Source: SVEL01 sp964573715
GTDB lineage: Bacteria; Bacillota; Clostridia; Lachnospirales; Lachnospiraceae
Direction: 5' to 3'
NCBI GenBank assembly: GCA_964573715.1
Contig: CAZNKR010000001.1
Span: 33,739 to 97,738 of the forward strand
Length of the DNA stretch: 64,000 nt
In this document: piece by piece, positions 9,006-16,535 of the stretch
How the letters are laid out: every line of letters begins with the position of its first letter
How positions within the stretch are numbered: the first letter of the stretch is position 1
Notes under the pieces: model-generated
What the model was told of the DNA's origin: nothing
Seen by the model: only the letters and a program-made list of their open reading frames with translations
Database searches by the model: none
Made by a program: the position numbers and the translations under genes

Positions 9006-9221
9006 TTACTCATTATCCTCCATATACTTTTTAAGCTTTATTAATGCCTTCTTTTCTATCCTACTTACATAGCTTCTTGAAATTTTCATTTCATCTGCTA
9101 ATTCCCTTTGTGTCACAGGATATTATGTCTAAAATATTTATTACATTTCCCTCTTTGTCAGTACCTATAGGTTCATACAAGCTTACTTCTCTATTCTTTT
9201 TTTCTCACTACGAAGGAACAT
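9006..9221 (-). pseudogene. sigK: Remnant of sporulation sigma factor SigK
   Basis: On the minus strand three pieces of a sigma-K type protein lie in different frames. MFLRSEK starts at 9221. After a frameshift at an A7 run (9197-9203) comes REVSLYEPIGTDKEGNVIN, which matches the SigK linker after region 2. After a deletion of roughly 40-50 codons comes TQRELADEMKISRSYVSRIE and then KKALIKLKKYMEDNE, which is sigma region 4.2 up to a normal stop at 9006. Region 2 and the start of region 4 are gone. SigK drives late mother-cell sporulation genes, so this copy cannot do so. Identification rests on recalled family sequence, not a search; SigE is the alternative but fits less well. It occupies most of the otherwise gene-free stretch between 8905 and 9302. 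Confidence 0.85.
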
Positions 9222-9232
9222 CAAAAAAAGCT

Positions 9233-9297
9233 ACCAAAGAAAAGCACCTCAAGCAACATTTATACATTGTATGTATAATCCTCGCTTAAAGTGCCTT
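9233..9297 (-). terminator. Long hairpin terminator after trhP
   Basis: On the minus strand GCACTTTAAGC (9284-9294) pairs imperfectly with GCTTGAGGTGC (9244-9254). Inside them TTATACAT and ATGTATAA (9260-9267, 9271-9278) form a perfect 8-bp stem with a 3-base loop. A TTTTCTTT tract follows. It lies directly downstream of the trhP stop and closes the ireB-trhP operon. Confidence 0.75.
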
Positions 9298-9302
9298 TCC
9301 AA

Positions 9303-10529
9303 CTAATCTTCTTTTCTTCTAATTATATCAAATTTGTCTAATTTTACACCTAAATCAATATAAAGAACTTGTTTTGGATGTGGTGCAGATTCTACCATAT
9401 TTCCATCCTCATCTTTAATACTTTTCACAGTAACCAAAAGATTGTTTCCATCTGGCTTCATGACTTCAACAGTCTCACCAACGCTAAACTTATTACGCTG
9501 TTCAATACGATAGCTTCCCTCTACCTCATCCCCAATAATTCCTAGGTATGTGTATTCCTTACAGTAGGTATTGCTGTCATATATTTGTGTGTTTTCATCT
9601 GGCTTTCCAAAGAAAAATCCAGTAGTATACTGTCTATACGTACATTTTGCTATCTCTGATTTATAAAATGGTAATCTTTCCTCATAGTATTTTGGATCCT
9701 TTTTATAGTCATTAATTGCAAGACGATATGTTCTTGCAACAGTAGCAACATATAAAGCTGTCTTCATACGACCTTCTATTTTCAAACTATCAATTCCAGA
9801 TTCCATAAGCTCTGGAATATGTTCAATCATACACAAATCCTTAGAATTGAAAATATATGTTCCTCGTTCATTTTCATATACTGGCATATATTGACCTGGT
9901 CTAGATTCTTCAACTACAGAGTATTTCCATCTACATGGATGAGTACATGCTCCTCTGTTTGCATCTCGTCCGGCCATAAAGCTGCTAAGAAGGCATCTGC
10001 CTGAATAAGATATGCACATCGCCCCATGAATGAAGGTTTCTATTTCCAAATCATCTGGAATGTTTTCTCTTATTTCTTTTATTTCTCTAAGAGAAAGCTC
10101 CCTTGCTGATACAACTCTTTTAGCACCAAGTGAATGCCAAAAGTTGTAGGTTCCATAATTTGTATTATTTGCCTGTGTACTAATATGAAGCTCCATATCT
10201 GGAAGAACTTCCTTTGCTATAGTAAACACTGCGGGATCTGCAATAATTAATGCATCAGGTTTTACATCTTTAAGTTCTTCAAAATATTCTCTGACACCGG
10301 ACAAATCATTATTGTGAGCAAGTATATTTGCTGTAACATATACCTTTACATCATGTTCATGAGCAAATTGAATTCCCTCTTTCATTTCTTCTAATGTGAA
10401 ATTCTTAGCCTTTGCACGGAGTCCAAATGCCTCTCCCCCTATATATACTGCATCAGCTCCATATACAACAGCAACCTTTAATACTTCAAGGCTACTTGCT
10501 GGAATAAGTAATTCTGGTTTGCTATACAT
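9303..10529 (-). CDS. trhP: U32 family protein, probable tRNA uridine 5-hydroxylation protein TrhP
   Basis: Peptidase U32 proteins of the YegQ/YrrO type are now known as prephenate-dependent tRNA hydroxylation factors that form 5-hydroxyuridine at wobble position 34. The 408-residue product has the U32 signature around residues 163-180 (ETFIHGAMCISYSGRCLLSS), with further cysteines in NRGACTHPCRWKY that would hold an iron-sulfur cluster. A C-terminal U32 beta-barrel-like domain follows. It lies 9 bases downstream of trmR, whose product methylates ho5U34, as in Bacillus yrrM-yrrO. Only one U32 gene is present here, whereas Bacillus has two (yrrN and yrrO). Confidence 0.9.
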   Translation of the reverse strand: MYSKPELLIPASSLEVLKVAVVYGADAVYIGGEAFGLRAKAKNFTLEEMKEGIQFAHEHDVKVYVTANILAHNNDLSGVREYFEELKDVKPDALIIADPAVFTIAKEVLPDMELHISTQANNTNYGTYNFWHSLGAKRVVSARELSLREIKEIRENIPDDLEIETFIHGAMCISYSGRCLLSSFMAGRDANRGACTHPCRWKYSVVEESRPGQYMPVYENERGTYIFNSKDLCMIEHIPELMESGIDSLKIEGRMKTALYVATVARTYRLAINDYKKDPKYYEERLPFYKSEIAKCTYRQYTTGFFFGKPDENTQIYDSNTYCKEYTYLGIIGDEVEGSYRIEQRNKFSVGETVEVMKPDGNNLLVTVKSIKDEDGNMVESAPHPKQVLYIDLGVKLDKFDIIRRKED

Positions 10530-10538
10530 AAATGCCTC

Positions 10539-11180
10539 CTATATCTTTACGCTAAGTGTTATTCCATCACCAATTGGAATGACACTAGTAATAAGTTCTT
10601 TTGAATTTTTCACTTCATATAAGAACTCTCGAATTCTTTTATGAATAGTTCTATTTCTTCTAGTTACTGTAAATTTGGATTCTACCAAATCCCCTTCTTG
10701 CAAAACATTATCTGCAATTAAAATTCCACCTTTAGGCATTACCTTTAATACCTCAGGTAAAAAATTGATGTATTGGGCTTTAGCAGCATCCATAAAAACA
10801 AAATCATACTGTTCATTAAGTGTAGGAATAACTTCTAATGCATCTCCAAATATAAGCTTTATTCTATCACCATCTTTGGACATACTAATGTTTTTAGTAG
10901 CTATGGGTATTCTTTTGTCATAATTTTCAATTGTTGTAATAGTACAATCCTTAGGCATATATTCGCTCATAAGAATTGCCGAGTATCCGATGGCACATCC
11001 AAGTTCTAAGATACGCTTTGGTTGTTTAATAGCAACCATAGTTCTTAGATATCCTTCCATCTCCTTTCGGATAATCGGCACGTTATTTTCTTTTGCAAAA
11101 TCCTCTATCTGTGTTAGTAGTGGGGAATTTGTTTTTTCTAATGAATGAATATACGATACAATACGTTCATTTACTATCAT
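10539..11180 (-). CDS. trmR: tRNA 5-hydroxyuridine methyltransferase TrmR (YrrM-type O-methyltransferase)
   Basis: A 213-residue class I SAM-dependent O-methyltransferase of the caffeoyl-CoA / YrrM family. The SAM-binding loop is ILELGCAIGYSAILMSEYM near residues 57-75. The metal-site motif FVFMDAAKAQYINFLP lies near residues 126-141 and ILIADNVLQEGDL follows. YrrM (TrmR) converts tRNA ho5U34 to mo5U34. Placement between the MltG-like gene and trhP copies the Bacillus yrrL-yrrM-yrrN-yrrO order, which supports the role. The start overlaps the stop of the upstream gene region closely, so translation is coupled. Confidence 0.9.
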   Translation of the reverse strand: MIVNERIVSYIHSLEKTNSPLLTQIEDFAKENNVPIIRKEMEGYLRTMVAIKQPKRILELGCAIGYSAILMSEYMPKDCTITTIENYDKRIPIATKNISMSKDGDRIKLIFGDALEVIPTLNEQYDFVFMDAAKAQYINFLPEVLKVMPKGGILIADNVLQEGDLVESKFTVTRRNRTIHKRIREFLYEVKNSKELITSVIPIGDGITLSVKI

Positions 11181-11181
11181 A

Positions 11182-11562
11182 TTATTCCTCGTTGGTATCT
11201 TTATCAGTAATTCTTAATGCCTCTATAATTTCCTCTGGACTATACTCTGTACTTAGCTCGTATTTTCCAGGCTTTATATCTGCTTCATATAAGAAAGCCT
11301 GAAGAGCAAATGCATAAGAGCTGTCAATAAGTCCATTTTTAGAAAGTATGTCTCCTATATCTAATGTAGATGCTCCCTGTGGAATAGTTATCTGTACATT
11401 TGTACCTTCACCACTTTTAGCCATACCTTCTTCAGTAAATACCTTCTCACCAAATGAGAATGCATTACTACACACCAAGTAAAAAACAACAACCACAATA
11501 ATATATACTAAAATCTTTAATGAAGTTTGAAGTATAGCTGATGATGTTTTTTTTAGATTCAT
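11182..11562 (-). CDS. MltG-like membrane protein with only the N-terminal domain
   Basis: The 126-residue product has a cytoplasmic N-terminus, one membrane helix at about residues 14-34 and an extracellular LysM-like MltG N-terminal domain. Family motifs are TIPQGASTLDIGDILSKNGL and IKPGKYELSTEYSPEEIIEAL. The catalytic YceG domain of endolytic murein transglycosylase MltG is wholly missing, so it should have no glycan-cleaving activity. It occupies the position of mltG (yrrL) in the Bacillus operon. The reading frame is clean with a normal ribosome site, so this looks like a stable short form rather than fresh damage. A role in peptidoglycan or septum binding is inference. Confidence 0.75.
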   Translation of the reverse strand: MNLKKTSSAILQTSLKILVYIIVVVVFYLVCSNAFSFGEKVFTEEGMAKSGEGTNVQITIPQGASTLDIGDILSKNGLIDSSYAFALQAFLYEADIKPGKYELSTEYSPEEIIEALRITDKDTNEE

Positions 11563-11615
11563 AATATATCTCCAATCCTTTTTAAGCGACTACTTTTTGC
11601 ATTATAACTAAATCC

Positions 11616-11951
11616 TTATAAAAAGTCTAGTTCTAATTGAAGTCCGCCTACAAGAATTTCATTTATCTGTTGCATCATCTTACATACTACTAATTCAGAA
11701 TTCAAGTAATTGGCAGCTACAGTATTATTAAGAATATCTGCGTATTGAGATAAAAGTAAATTTGAAATTTCCTTCCCTGTCTTTCCACTATACTGAGTCG
11801 AAATTCTAGCTTTTCTAAAGGTTTGAACTCGTTCTTTAAGTTCAGGGGTTTCTTCCAATAATCTCCTATAAATATCAAATGTTTGATATTCATCACTATC
11901 TAATACTGCCTTAATTAATTCATAGGCTTTGCCTTTTACATTGTCGTTCAT
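11616..11951 (-). CDS. YlbF/YmcA family regulator
   Basis: A 111-residue all-helical protein of the YlbF/YmcA (DUF964) family. In Bacillus, relatives form the Y-complex that tunes RNase Y-dependent mRNA processing, competence and biofilm. Helical features include VKGKAYELIKAVLDSDEY near the start and SNLLLSQYADILNNTVAANYL in the middle. The ATG at 11951 is preferred over the TTG at 11969 because GAGG lies 7 bases before it and it avoids overlap with rnj. It follows rnj directly, which is suggestive of an RNA-decay role. The precise function is unknown. Confidence 0.85.
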   Translation of the reverse strand: MNDNVKGKAYELIKAVLDSDEYQTFDIYRRLLEETPELKERVQTFRKARISTQYSGKTGKEISNLLLSQYADILNNTVAANYLNSELVVCKMMQQINEILVGGLQLELDFL

Positions 11952-11961
11952 ATTAATGCCT

Positions 11962-13635
11962 CTATTCAACTTCCATAATGATTGGTAAAATCATTGGATT
12001 TCTCTTAATTTTTTTCCATAAATAATCACTAAGTGCTTCTTTAACGATCATTTTAATTTTGCCCCAGTCAGCAATGTTTTTCTCTATACAGTCAATCACT
12101 GCATCATTGACAACTTTTCTAGCATCCTCTAAAAGATTCTCAGCTTCTCTAACATACACAAAGCCTCTAGAAACAATATCAGGGCCTGTAAGTAACTGAT
12201 TTGAATATTTTTCAAAAGTCATTACCACAATGATAATACCATTTTCAGCTAAGTTCTGTCTGTCTCTAAGAACAATATTACCAACATCGCCAACACCAAG
12301 TCCATCAACTAATATGCTACCAGCCTGAACATGATCTTTTACATAGCCTTCTTTATTGCTAAGTTCCAAAACATCTCCTGAAGATAAAAGGAAAATGTTA
12401 TCTGTTGGAACTCCCATAGATTCAGCTAATTCTGCATGACCCTTTAAATGTCTGTATTCACCATGCACAGGAATAGAATACTTTGGTTTTACTAATGAAT
12501 AAATAAGCTTTATTTCTTCCTGACAAGCATGTCCTGATACGTGAGTATCCTGGAAAATAACATTTGCGCCTTTCATTGAAAGCTCATTAATAACCTTAGA
12601 TACAGCCTTTTCATTACCAGGAATTGGAGTTGAACTAAATACTACTGTATCTCCTGGTTTAATTGTAACCTTACGATGAATTGATGCAGCCATTCTAGAA
12701 AGAGCAGCCATAGACTCACCTTGTGAACCAGTAGTAATAAGTACAAGCTGGTCATCAGTGTAATTTTTCATTTCTTCAATATCTATTATAGTGTTATCTG
12801 GAATCTGTAAATAATCTAATCCCCTAGCTGTAGTAATGATATTTACCATACTACGTCCTTCAATAACAACTTTTCTTCCATATTTGTTAGCCGAATTAAT
12901 AATCTGCTGAACACGATCTACGTTTGATGCAAATGTAGCAACAATAATACGTCTAGATGCATTTTCTGCAAATATATGATCAATAGTTTTTCCAACTGTT
13001 CTTTCTGAACTTGTAAATCCAGGTCTAAGTACATTTGTACTATCTGCCATGAGAGCAAGTACACCCTTTTTACCAAGTTCACCAAATCTTGTGAGATCTA
13101 TAGTATCTCCAAATACTGGAGTGTAATCAATTTTAAAGTCGCCTGTATGAACAATACAACCTGCGGGGGTAAAAATAGCAAGTCCAGCAGCATCTGCAAT
13201 ACTATGATTTACTTTGATAAATTCAATTCTAAAGCAACCAAGATTTATTGACTGACCATGTTTTACAATTTTCTTCTTTACAAGTTTTTCTATGCCATGT
13301 TCCTTAAGCTTTCCTTCAATAATACCAAGTGTTAGCTTTGTTGCATATAAAGGAACATTGATTTCTTTTAAAACGTATGGAATAGCTCCAATATGATCCT
13401 CATGACCATGAGTTATAATAATACCCTTTATCTTATCTGCATTTTCCTTAAGATAAGTAATATCCGGAATAACCAAATCTATACCTAACATTTCATCATC
13501 TGGGAAAGACAATCCACAATCCACTATGATAATGCTGTCTTCATATTCAAAGCATGTCATGTTCATACCAATCTGTTCTAATCCACCAAGTGGTATGATT
13601 TTTATCTTTGCGTTTTCTTTTTCTTCTACTTTCAC
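11962..13635 (-). CDS. rnj: Ribonuclease J
   Basis: RNase J is a metallo-beta-lactamase/beta-CASP nuclease with endonuclease and 5'-3' exonuclease activity in mRNA turnover and rRNA maturation. The motif THGHEDHIGAIPYV (about residue 72) supplies the zinc-binding HxHxDH. The beta-CASP region and a C-terminal domain (SRGFVYVREAENLLED) follow. Starting at the GTG at 13635, preceded by AGGAGG at a 7-base gap, the protein is 557 residues, matching the family. The longer reading from 13677 would overlap the yrzB stop. It is the central gene of the ireB-ruvX-yrzB-rnj-ylbF cluster. Confidence 0.96.
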   Translation of the reverse strand: MKVEEKENAKIKIIPLGGLEQIGMNMTCFEYEDSIIIVDCGLSFPDDEMLGIDLVIPDITYLKENADKIKGIIITHGHEDHIGAIPYVLKEINVPLYATKLTLGIIEGKLKEHGIEKLVKKKIVKHGQSINLGCFRIEFIKVNHSIADAAGLAIFTPAGCIVHTGDFKIDYTPVFGDTIDLTRFGELGKKGVLALMADSTNVLRPGFTSSERTVGKTIDHIFAENASRRIIVATFASNVDRVQQIINSANKYGRKVVIEGRSMVNIITTARGLDYLQIPDNTIIDIEEMKNYTDDQLVLITTGSQGESMAALSRMAASIHRKVTIKPGDTVVFSSTPIPGNEKAVSKVINELSMKGANVIFQDTHVSGHACQEEIKLIYSLVKPKYSIPVHGEYRHLKGHAELAESMGVPTDNIFLLSSGDVLELSNKEGYVKDHVQAGSILVDGLGVGDVGNIVLRDRQNLAENGIIIVVMTFEKYSNQLLTGPDIVSRGFVYVREAENLLEDARKVVNDAVIDCIEKNIADWGKIKMIVKEALSDYLWKKIKRNPMILPIIMEVE

Positions 13636-13676
13636 GTGCGCACCTCCTAAATGCCTGCTATATAAATCTAAATTCA

Positions 13677-13943
13677 TTATTTTTCAAGGTCAATATCATC
13701 TAAAATTTCTGCAAATATCTTTGATACAGCATCTAATTCATTATCATCTTCCACGATTTCATAAATAGCCTCTGCATCTGAATCCTTTGATAAATCCTTT
13801 AAAATATATGCATCTTCTGATGTTTCATCATCTGTTTCTGTTACAAGAATGTAATTTGTATTGTTTATTCTTGTTTGTTCTACTACATAAAATTCTACTT
13901 CTTCTCCAGTTTCTGAAACTGTGAAATTAATTTTTTCTGTCAT
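13677..13943 (-). CDS. yrzB: DUF1292 family acidic protein (YrzB)
   Basis: An 88-residue acidic protein of the DUF1292 family. The core is a small beta-sheet (FTVSETGEEVEFYVVEQTRINNTNYILV, here broken for brevity at its centre) followed by an acidic helix near the C-terminus. No enzymatic function is established. In most Firmicutes the gene sits between ruvX and rnj or mltG, as here. A second DUF1292 gene lies at 46999-47313 beside cobO. Confidence 0.88.
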   Translation of the reverse strand: MTEKINFTVSETGEEVEFYVVEQTRINNTNYILVTETDDETSEDAYILKDLSKDSDAEAIYEIVEDDNELDAVSKIFAEILDDIDLEK

Positions 13944-13953
13944 AAATCCTCCA

Positions 13954-14379
13954 TTATGCGTTGCTACGCGAATCTAAAAAACCTTGTAAAATAAAAACTG
14001 CTGCAATACTATCTACATACTTGCCTCTATCCTCACGTCTGATTCCCGCTTCTATCATGGCTTTGTGTGCACTAACTGTTGTGAGTCTTTCATCCCACAT
14101 AGTCACCTTTAAGCCTGTTCTTCTTTCTAACATATCTTTAAACTCTAGTGACTTTTCTGCACGGTCACCCAGTGAGTTATTCATATTTTTAGGTAAACCT
14201 AAAACAATTTCGCTTACTTCATATTCTTTAATTAATTCTTCAATACGCGCAAGAGATTTTCTAAGCTTATTTTCTTGCTCCCTCCTTATTATTTCAATAG
14301 GCTGCGCAGTAAATAAAAGTGGATCTGAAATAGCCACTCCTACCGTCTTTGAACCATAATCAAGTCCCATAATTCTCAT
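13954..14379 (-). CDS. ruvX: Holliday junction resolvase-like protein RuvX (YqgF)
   Basis: RuvX/YqgF has an RNase H-like fold and is linked to pre-16S rRNA processing and to Holliday junction resolution. The 141-residue length is typical. Acidic active-site residues appear in MGLDYGSKTVGVAISD (D6 region), EIVLGLPKNMNN, and DERLTTVSAHKAM, with a final aspartate in KYVDSIAAVFILQGFLD. It is packed between ireB (12 bases upstream) and yrzB (10 bases downstream) in a Firmicute-conserved operon. Confidence 0.95.
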   Translation of the reverse strand: MRIMGLDYGSKTVGVAISDPLLFTAQPIEIIRREQENKLRKSLARIEELIKEYEVSEIVLGLPKNMNNSLGDRAEKSLEFKDMLERRTGLKVTMWDERLTTVSAHKAMIEAGIRREDRGKYVDSIAAVFILQGFLDSRSNA

Positions 14380-14391
14380 ATTTCCACCTAT

Positions 14392-14661
14392 CTACTTATC
14401 ACTTTTAAGTTTGTTATTTATATAGTATGTTAGTGCTTCTTCAATTAACTCATCTCGTTCAACCTTCATAATAAGGCTTCTAGCATTGTTATGGCTAGTA
14501 ATATATGTTGGGTCTCCTGACATAATATATCCTACTATTTGATTTACAGGGTTGTATCCTTTTTCTACAAGAGCATTGTAAACGACCTTTAATACTTCGC
14601 CTACCTCTACCTTTGGTTCTTCTACTGTCTTAAAATATTGTGTACTACTAATAACGCTCAT
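14392..14661 (-). CDS. ireB: IreB family regulatory phosphoprotein
   Basis: An 89-residue protein of the IreB (UPF0297/YrzL) family. Enterococcus IreB is a substrate of the PASTA Ser/Thr kinase IreK and negatively affects cephalosporin resistance. Conserved text is VYNALVEKGYNPVNQIVGYI and SGDPTYITSHNNARSLIMK. Serine and threonine residues near the N-terminus (SVISSTQYF) are plausible phosphorylation sites, by analogy only. It is the first gene of the ireB-to-trhP operon, with a promoter at 14718-14746. Confidence 0.93.
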   Translation of the reverse strand: MSVISSTQYFKTVEEPKVEVGEVLKVVYNALVEKGYNPVNQIVGYIMSGDPTYITSHNNARSLIMKVERDELIEEALTYYINNKLKSDK

Positions 14662-14717
14662 TTTTCCAAACCTTTCTTTAATTGTAACTTATCTATCACG
14701 CACAACTATACTAGTCT

Positions 14718-14746
14718 ATTTTATACTAAATTCTATAATTGGGCAA
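14718..14746 (-). promoter_or_regulatory. Promoter of the ireB-ruvX-yrzB-rnj operon
   Basis: On the minus strand TTGCCC (14741-14746, inside the last codons of mtaB) and TAAAAT (14718-14723) are 17 bases apart, 57 bases upstream of ireB. An overlapping TATAAA gives a slightly different register. Confidence 0.5.
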
Positions 14747-16040
14747 GTAAAATTTCTCCTATGTTTTTTTCAATAGATACTTTTACTATTTCACCAGATA
14801 AATCCTTATTTGATTTTATACCAACCTTTACATACTCCATAGTATGTCCAACCTGATATTTTTCCCCACCAATATTAGTTTCCTCTTCTACCAATATTAA
14901 TGTTTCACTTCCTATAAATCTATTTCTATATTCTGTGTTTTGTTTATCATTTAGTTCTAATAGAATATCACTTCTTTTTCCTTTAACCAAATCATCTATT
15001 TGTCCATCCATATTTGCGGCTATTGTTCCCTTACGTTTAGAATATTTGAATATATGCATTTCTGCAAAATTCACTTTTTCTAAAAATTCTTTACATTCCA
15101 TGAATTCTTCATCACTCTCTTTAGGAAATCCTACAATTACATCTGTTGTAATTGCTGCATTTTCATAATACTTTCTAATAAGAGTAGTAATATTAAAATA
15201 TTCTTCTGGAGTATAATGTCTATTCATTCTTTTTAAGGTTTCTTCACATCCACTTTGAAGTGATAAATGAAAATGAGGACAAAATTCAGGAATACTTTTT
15301 AACTTTGAAAGAAATGTTTCTGTTACAATCATTGGTTCAAGGGAACCTAATCGCACTCTACATATTCCTTCTATATTTGCAACCTCGCTTATTGCATCAA
15401 TTAGGGAGATGTTCTCATTTTTTAAATCTTTTCCATAGGAACTAAGATGTATTCCTGTTAAAATTATTTCTTTATATCCTTTTGTGGAAAGCTCTTTAAC
15501 CTCATTAATAATATCTTCAATTCTTCTTGAACGTATTCTTCCACGAGCATAAGGTATAATACAATAAGTGCAAAACTGATTACAGCCATCTTGAATTTTT
15601 ATAAATGCTCTGGTATGTTCTGTAACCGTAGTCATCTGCATATCCTCATACTCCGATTCATGACTCAAATCATCTAATACAGTATTATGGCTCCTATCCA
15701 TTAAATATTCTTCAATTATTCCAACTAGTCTAGATTTATTATTATTACCTATAACTATATCAATAGCCTCATCCTTTAATATTTCTTCACCTGCTGCTTG
15801 TACATAACAGCCTGTGGCAACAACTATTGCATTTGGATTCATTTTCTTAGCTTTATGAAGCATCTGTCTTGACTTTCTATCAGCAATATTAGTTACTGTA
15901 CAGGTATTAATAACATATATATCCGCGCCTACATCAAATGGTACTATTTCGTAACCACTCTCGTAAAGGTTCTGTCTCATGGCATCTGTTTCGTAAGTAT
16001 TCACCTTACATCCTAGATTATGCAGTGCAACTTTTTTCAT
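14733..16040 (-). CDS. mtaB: tRNA t6A37 methylthiotransferase MtaB
   Basis: MtaB converts N6-threonylcarbamoyladenosine at tRNA position 37 to its 2-methylthio form, stabilising codon-anticodon pairing. The 435-residue protein has the N-terminal UPF0004 domain with cluster cysteines in HNLGCKVNTYETDAM, NTCTVTNIADRKS and TGCYVQ. The radical SAM core has CNQFCTYC at about residue 154, and a C-terminal TRAM RNA-binding domain follows. The start MKKVALHNLGCKVN is typical of the YqeV/MtaB branch rather than MiaB or RimO. Confidence 0.95.
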   Translation of the reverse strand: MKKVALHNLGCKVNTYETDAMRQNLYESGYEIVPFDVGADIYVINTCTVTNIADRKSRQMLHKAKKMNPNAIVVATGCYVQAAGEEILKDEAIDIVIGNNNKSRLVGIIEEYLMDRSHNTVLDDLSHESEYEDMQMTTVTEHTRAFIKIQDGCNQFCTYCIIPYARGRIRSRRIEDIINEVKELSTKGYKEIILTGIHLSSYGKDLKNENISLIDAISEVANIEGICRVRLGSLEPMIVTETFLSKLKSIPEFCPHFHLSLQSGCEETLKRMNRHYTPEEYFNITTLIRKYYENAAITTDVIVGFPKESDEEFMECKEFLEKVNFAEMHIFKYSKRKGTIAANMDGQIDDLVKGKRSDILLELNDKQNTEYRNRFIGSETLILVEEETNIGGEKYQVGHTMEYVKVGIKSNKDLSGEIVKVSIEKNIGEILLAQL

Positions 16041-16117
16041 AATAATTAATTTATCCTTTCTCTTCTACTTGTTTTACAAGTTCAAATTTTAGGGGCTCTT
16101 TTTGTGCAATTTTTTGA

Positions 16118-16146
16118 TTGACTTTTATATCTAATAAATGTAATAT
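16118..16146 (+). promoter_or_regulatory. Sigma-A type promoter for the HPr-like gene
   Basis: TTGACT (16118-16123) and TAATAT (16141-16146) with a 17-base spacer, 68 bases upstream of the HPr-like start. Confidence 0.75.
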
Positions 16147-16213
16147 GTATACAAATGGGAAATTATTTTCCATTTATAAAAATTCAAATTTTCAGTATAG
16201 GAGGGTTTCCATC

Positions 16214-16447
16214 ATGAAAACTATTCAGATTTGCTTAAACTCAATTGATAAAGTTAAGGCTTTTGTAAACGATATTACAAAGTTCGAAACAGATTTCGAT
16301 TTAGTATCAGGTAGATACGTAATTGACGCTAAGTCTATTATGGGTATCTTCAGTCTTGATTTATCTAAGTCTATCGATTTATGCATTCATGCAGATGAAA
16401 GCAACATCGATGCTATCTTAGAGGTACTTAAGCCATACATGGTGTAA
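16214..16447 (+). CDS. HPr-like protein lacking the phosphorylatable histidine
   Basis: A 77-residue protein with the HPr fold pattern. The regulatory-serine region is recognisable as AKSIMGIFSLDLSKSIDL, close to the HPr Ser46 segment. The active-site helix region, where HPr has the PTS His15 (in a GLHARP-like motif), instead reads INSIDKVKAFVNDIT-like text with no histidine. It therefore cannot accept phosphate from PTS Enzyme I at that place. A purely regulatory, Crh-like role is inference. GGAGGG precedes the ATG at 16214; the longer upstream reading has no ribosome site. It is monocistronic, with its own promoter and two terminators. Confidence 0.85.
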   Translation: MKTIQICLNSIDKVKAFVNDITKFETDFDLVSGRYVIDAKSIMGIFSLDLSKSIDLCIHADESNIDAILEVLKPYMV

Positions 16448-16461
16448 TTACATCATTATTT

Positions 16462-16493
16462 ATGGGGATGAATTTCATCCCCATCTTTTTTTC
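16462..16493 (+). terminator. Rho-independent terminator 1 after the HPr-like gene
   Basis: ATGGGGATGAA (16462-16472) and TTCATCCCCAT (16474-16484) form an 11-bp perfect stem followed by a T7 tract. Confidence 0.92.
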
Positions 16494-16514
16494 AAATAGT
16501 AACATACATAGAAG

Positions 16515-16535
16515 CTCCCATTAGGGAGTTTTTTT
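16515..16535 (+). terminator. Rho-independent terminator 2 after the HPr-like gene
   Basis: CTCCC / GGGAG stem (16515-16519, 16524-16528) with a 4-base loop and a T7 tract. It backs up the first terminator and protects the convergent thiI gene. Confidence 0.75.

Noticed and set aside
9044..9289. Plus-strand open frame of 81 codons
   Set aside because: It lies opposite the sigK remnant and its terminator, and has no ribosome site or family likeness.
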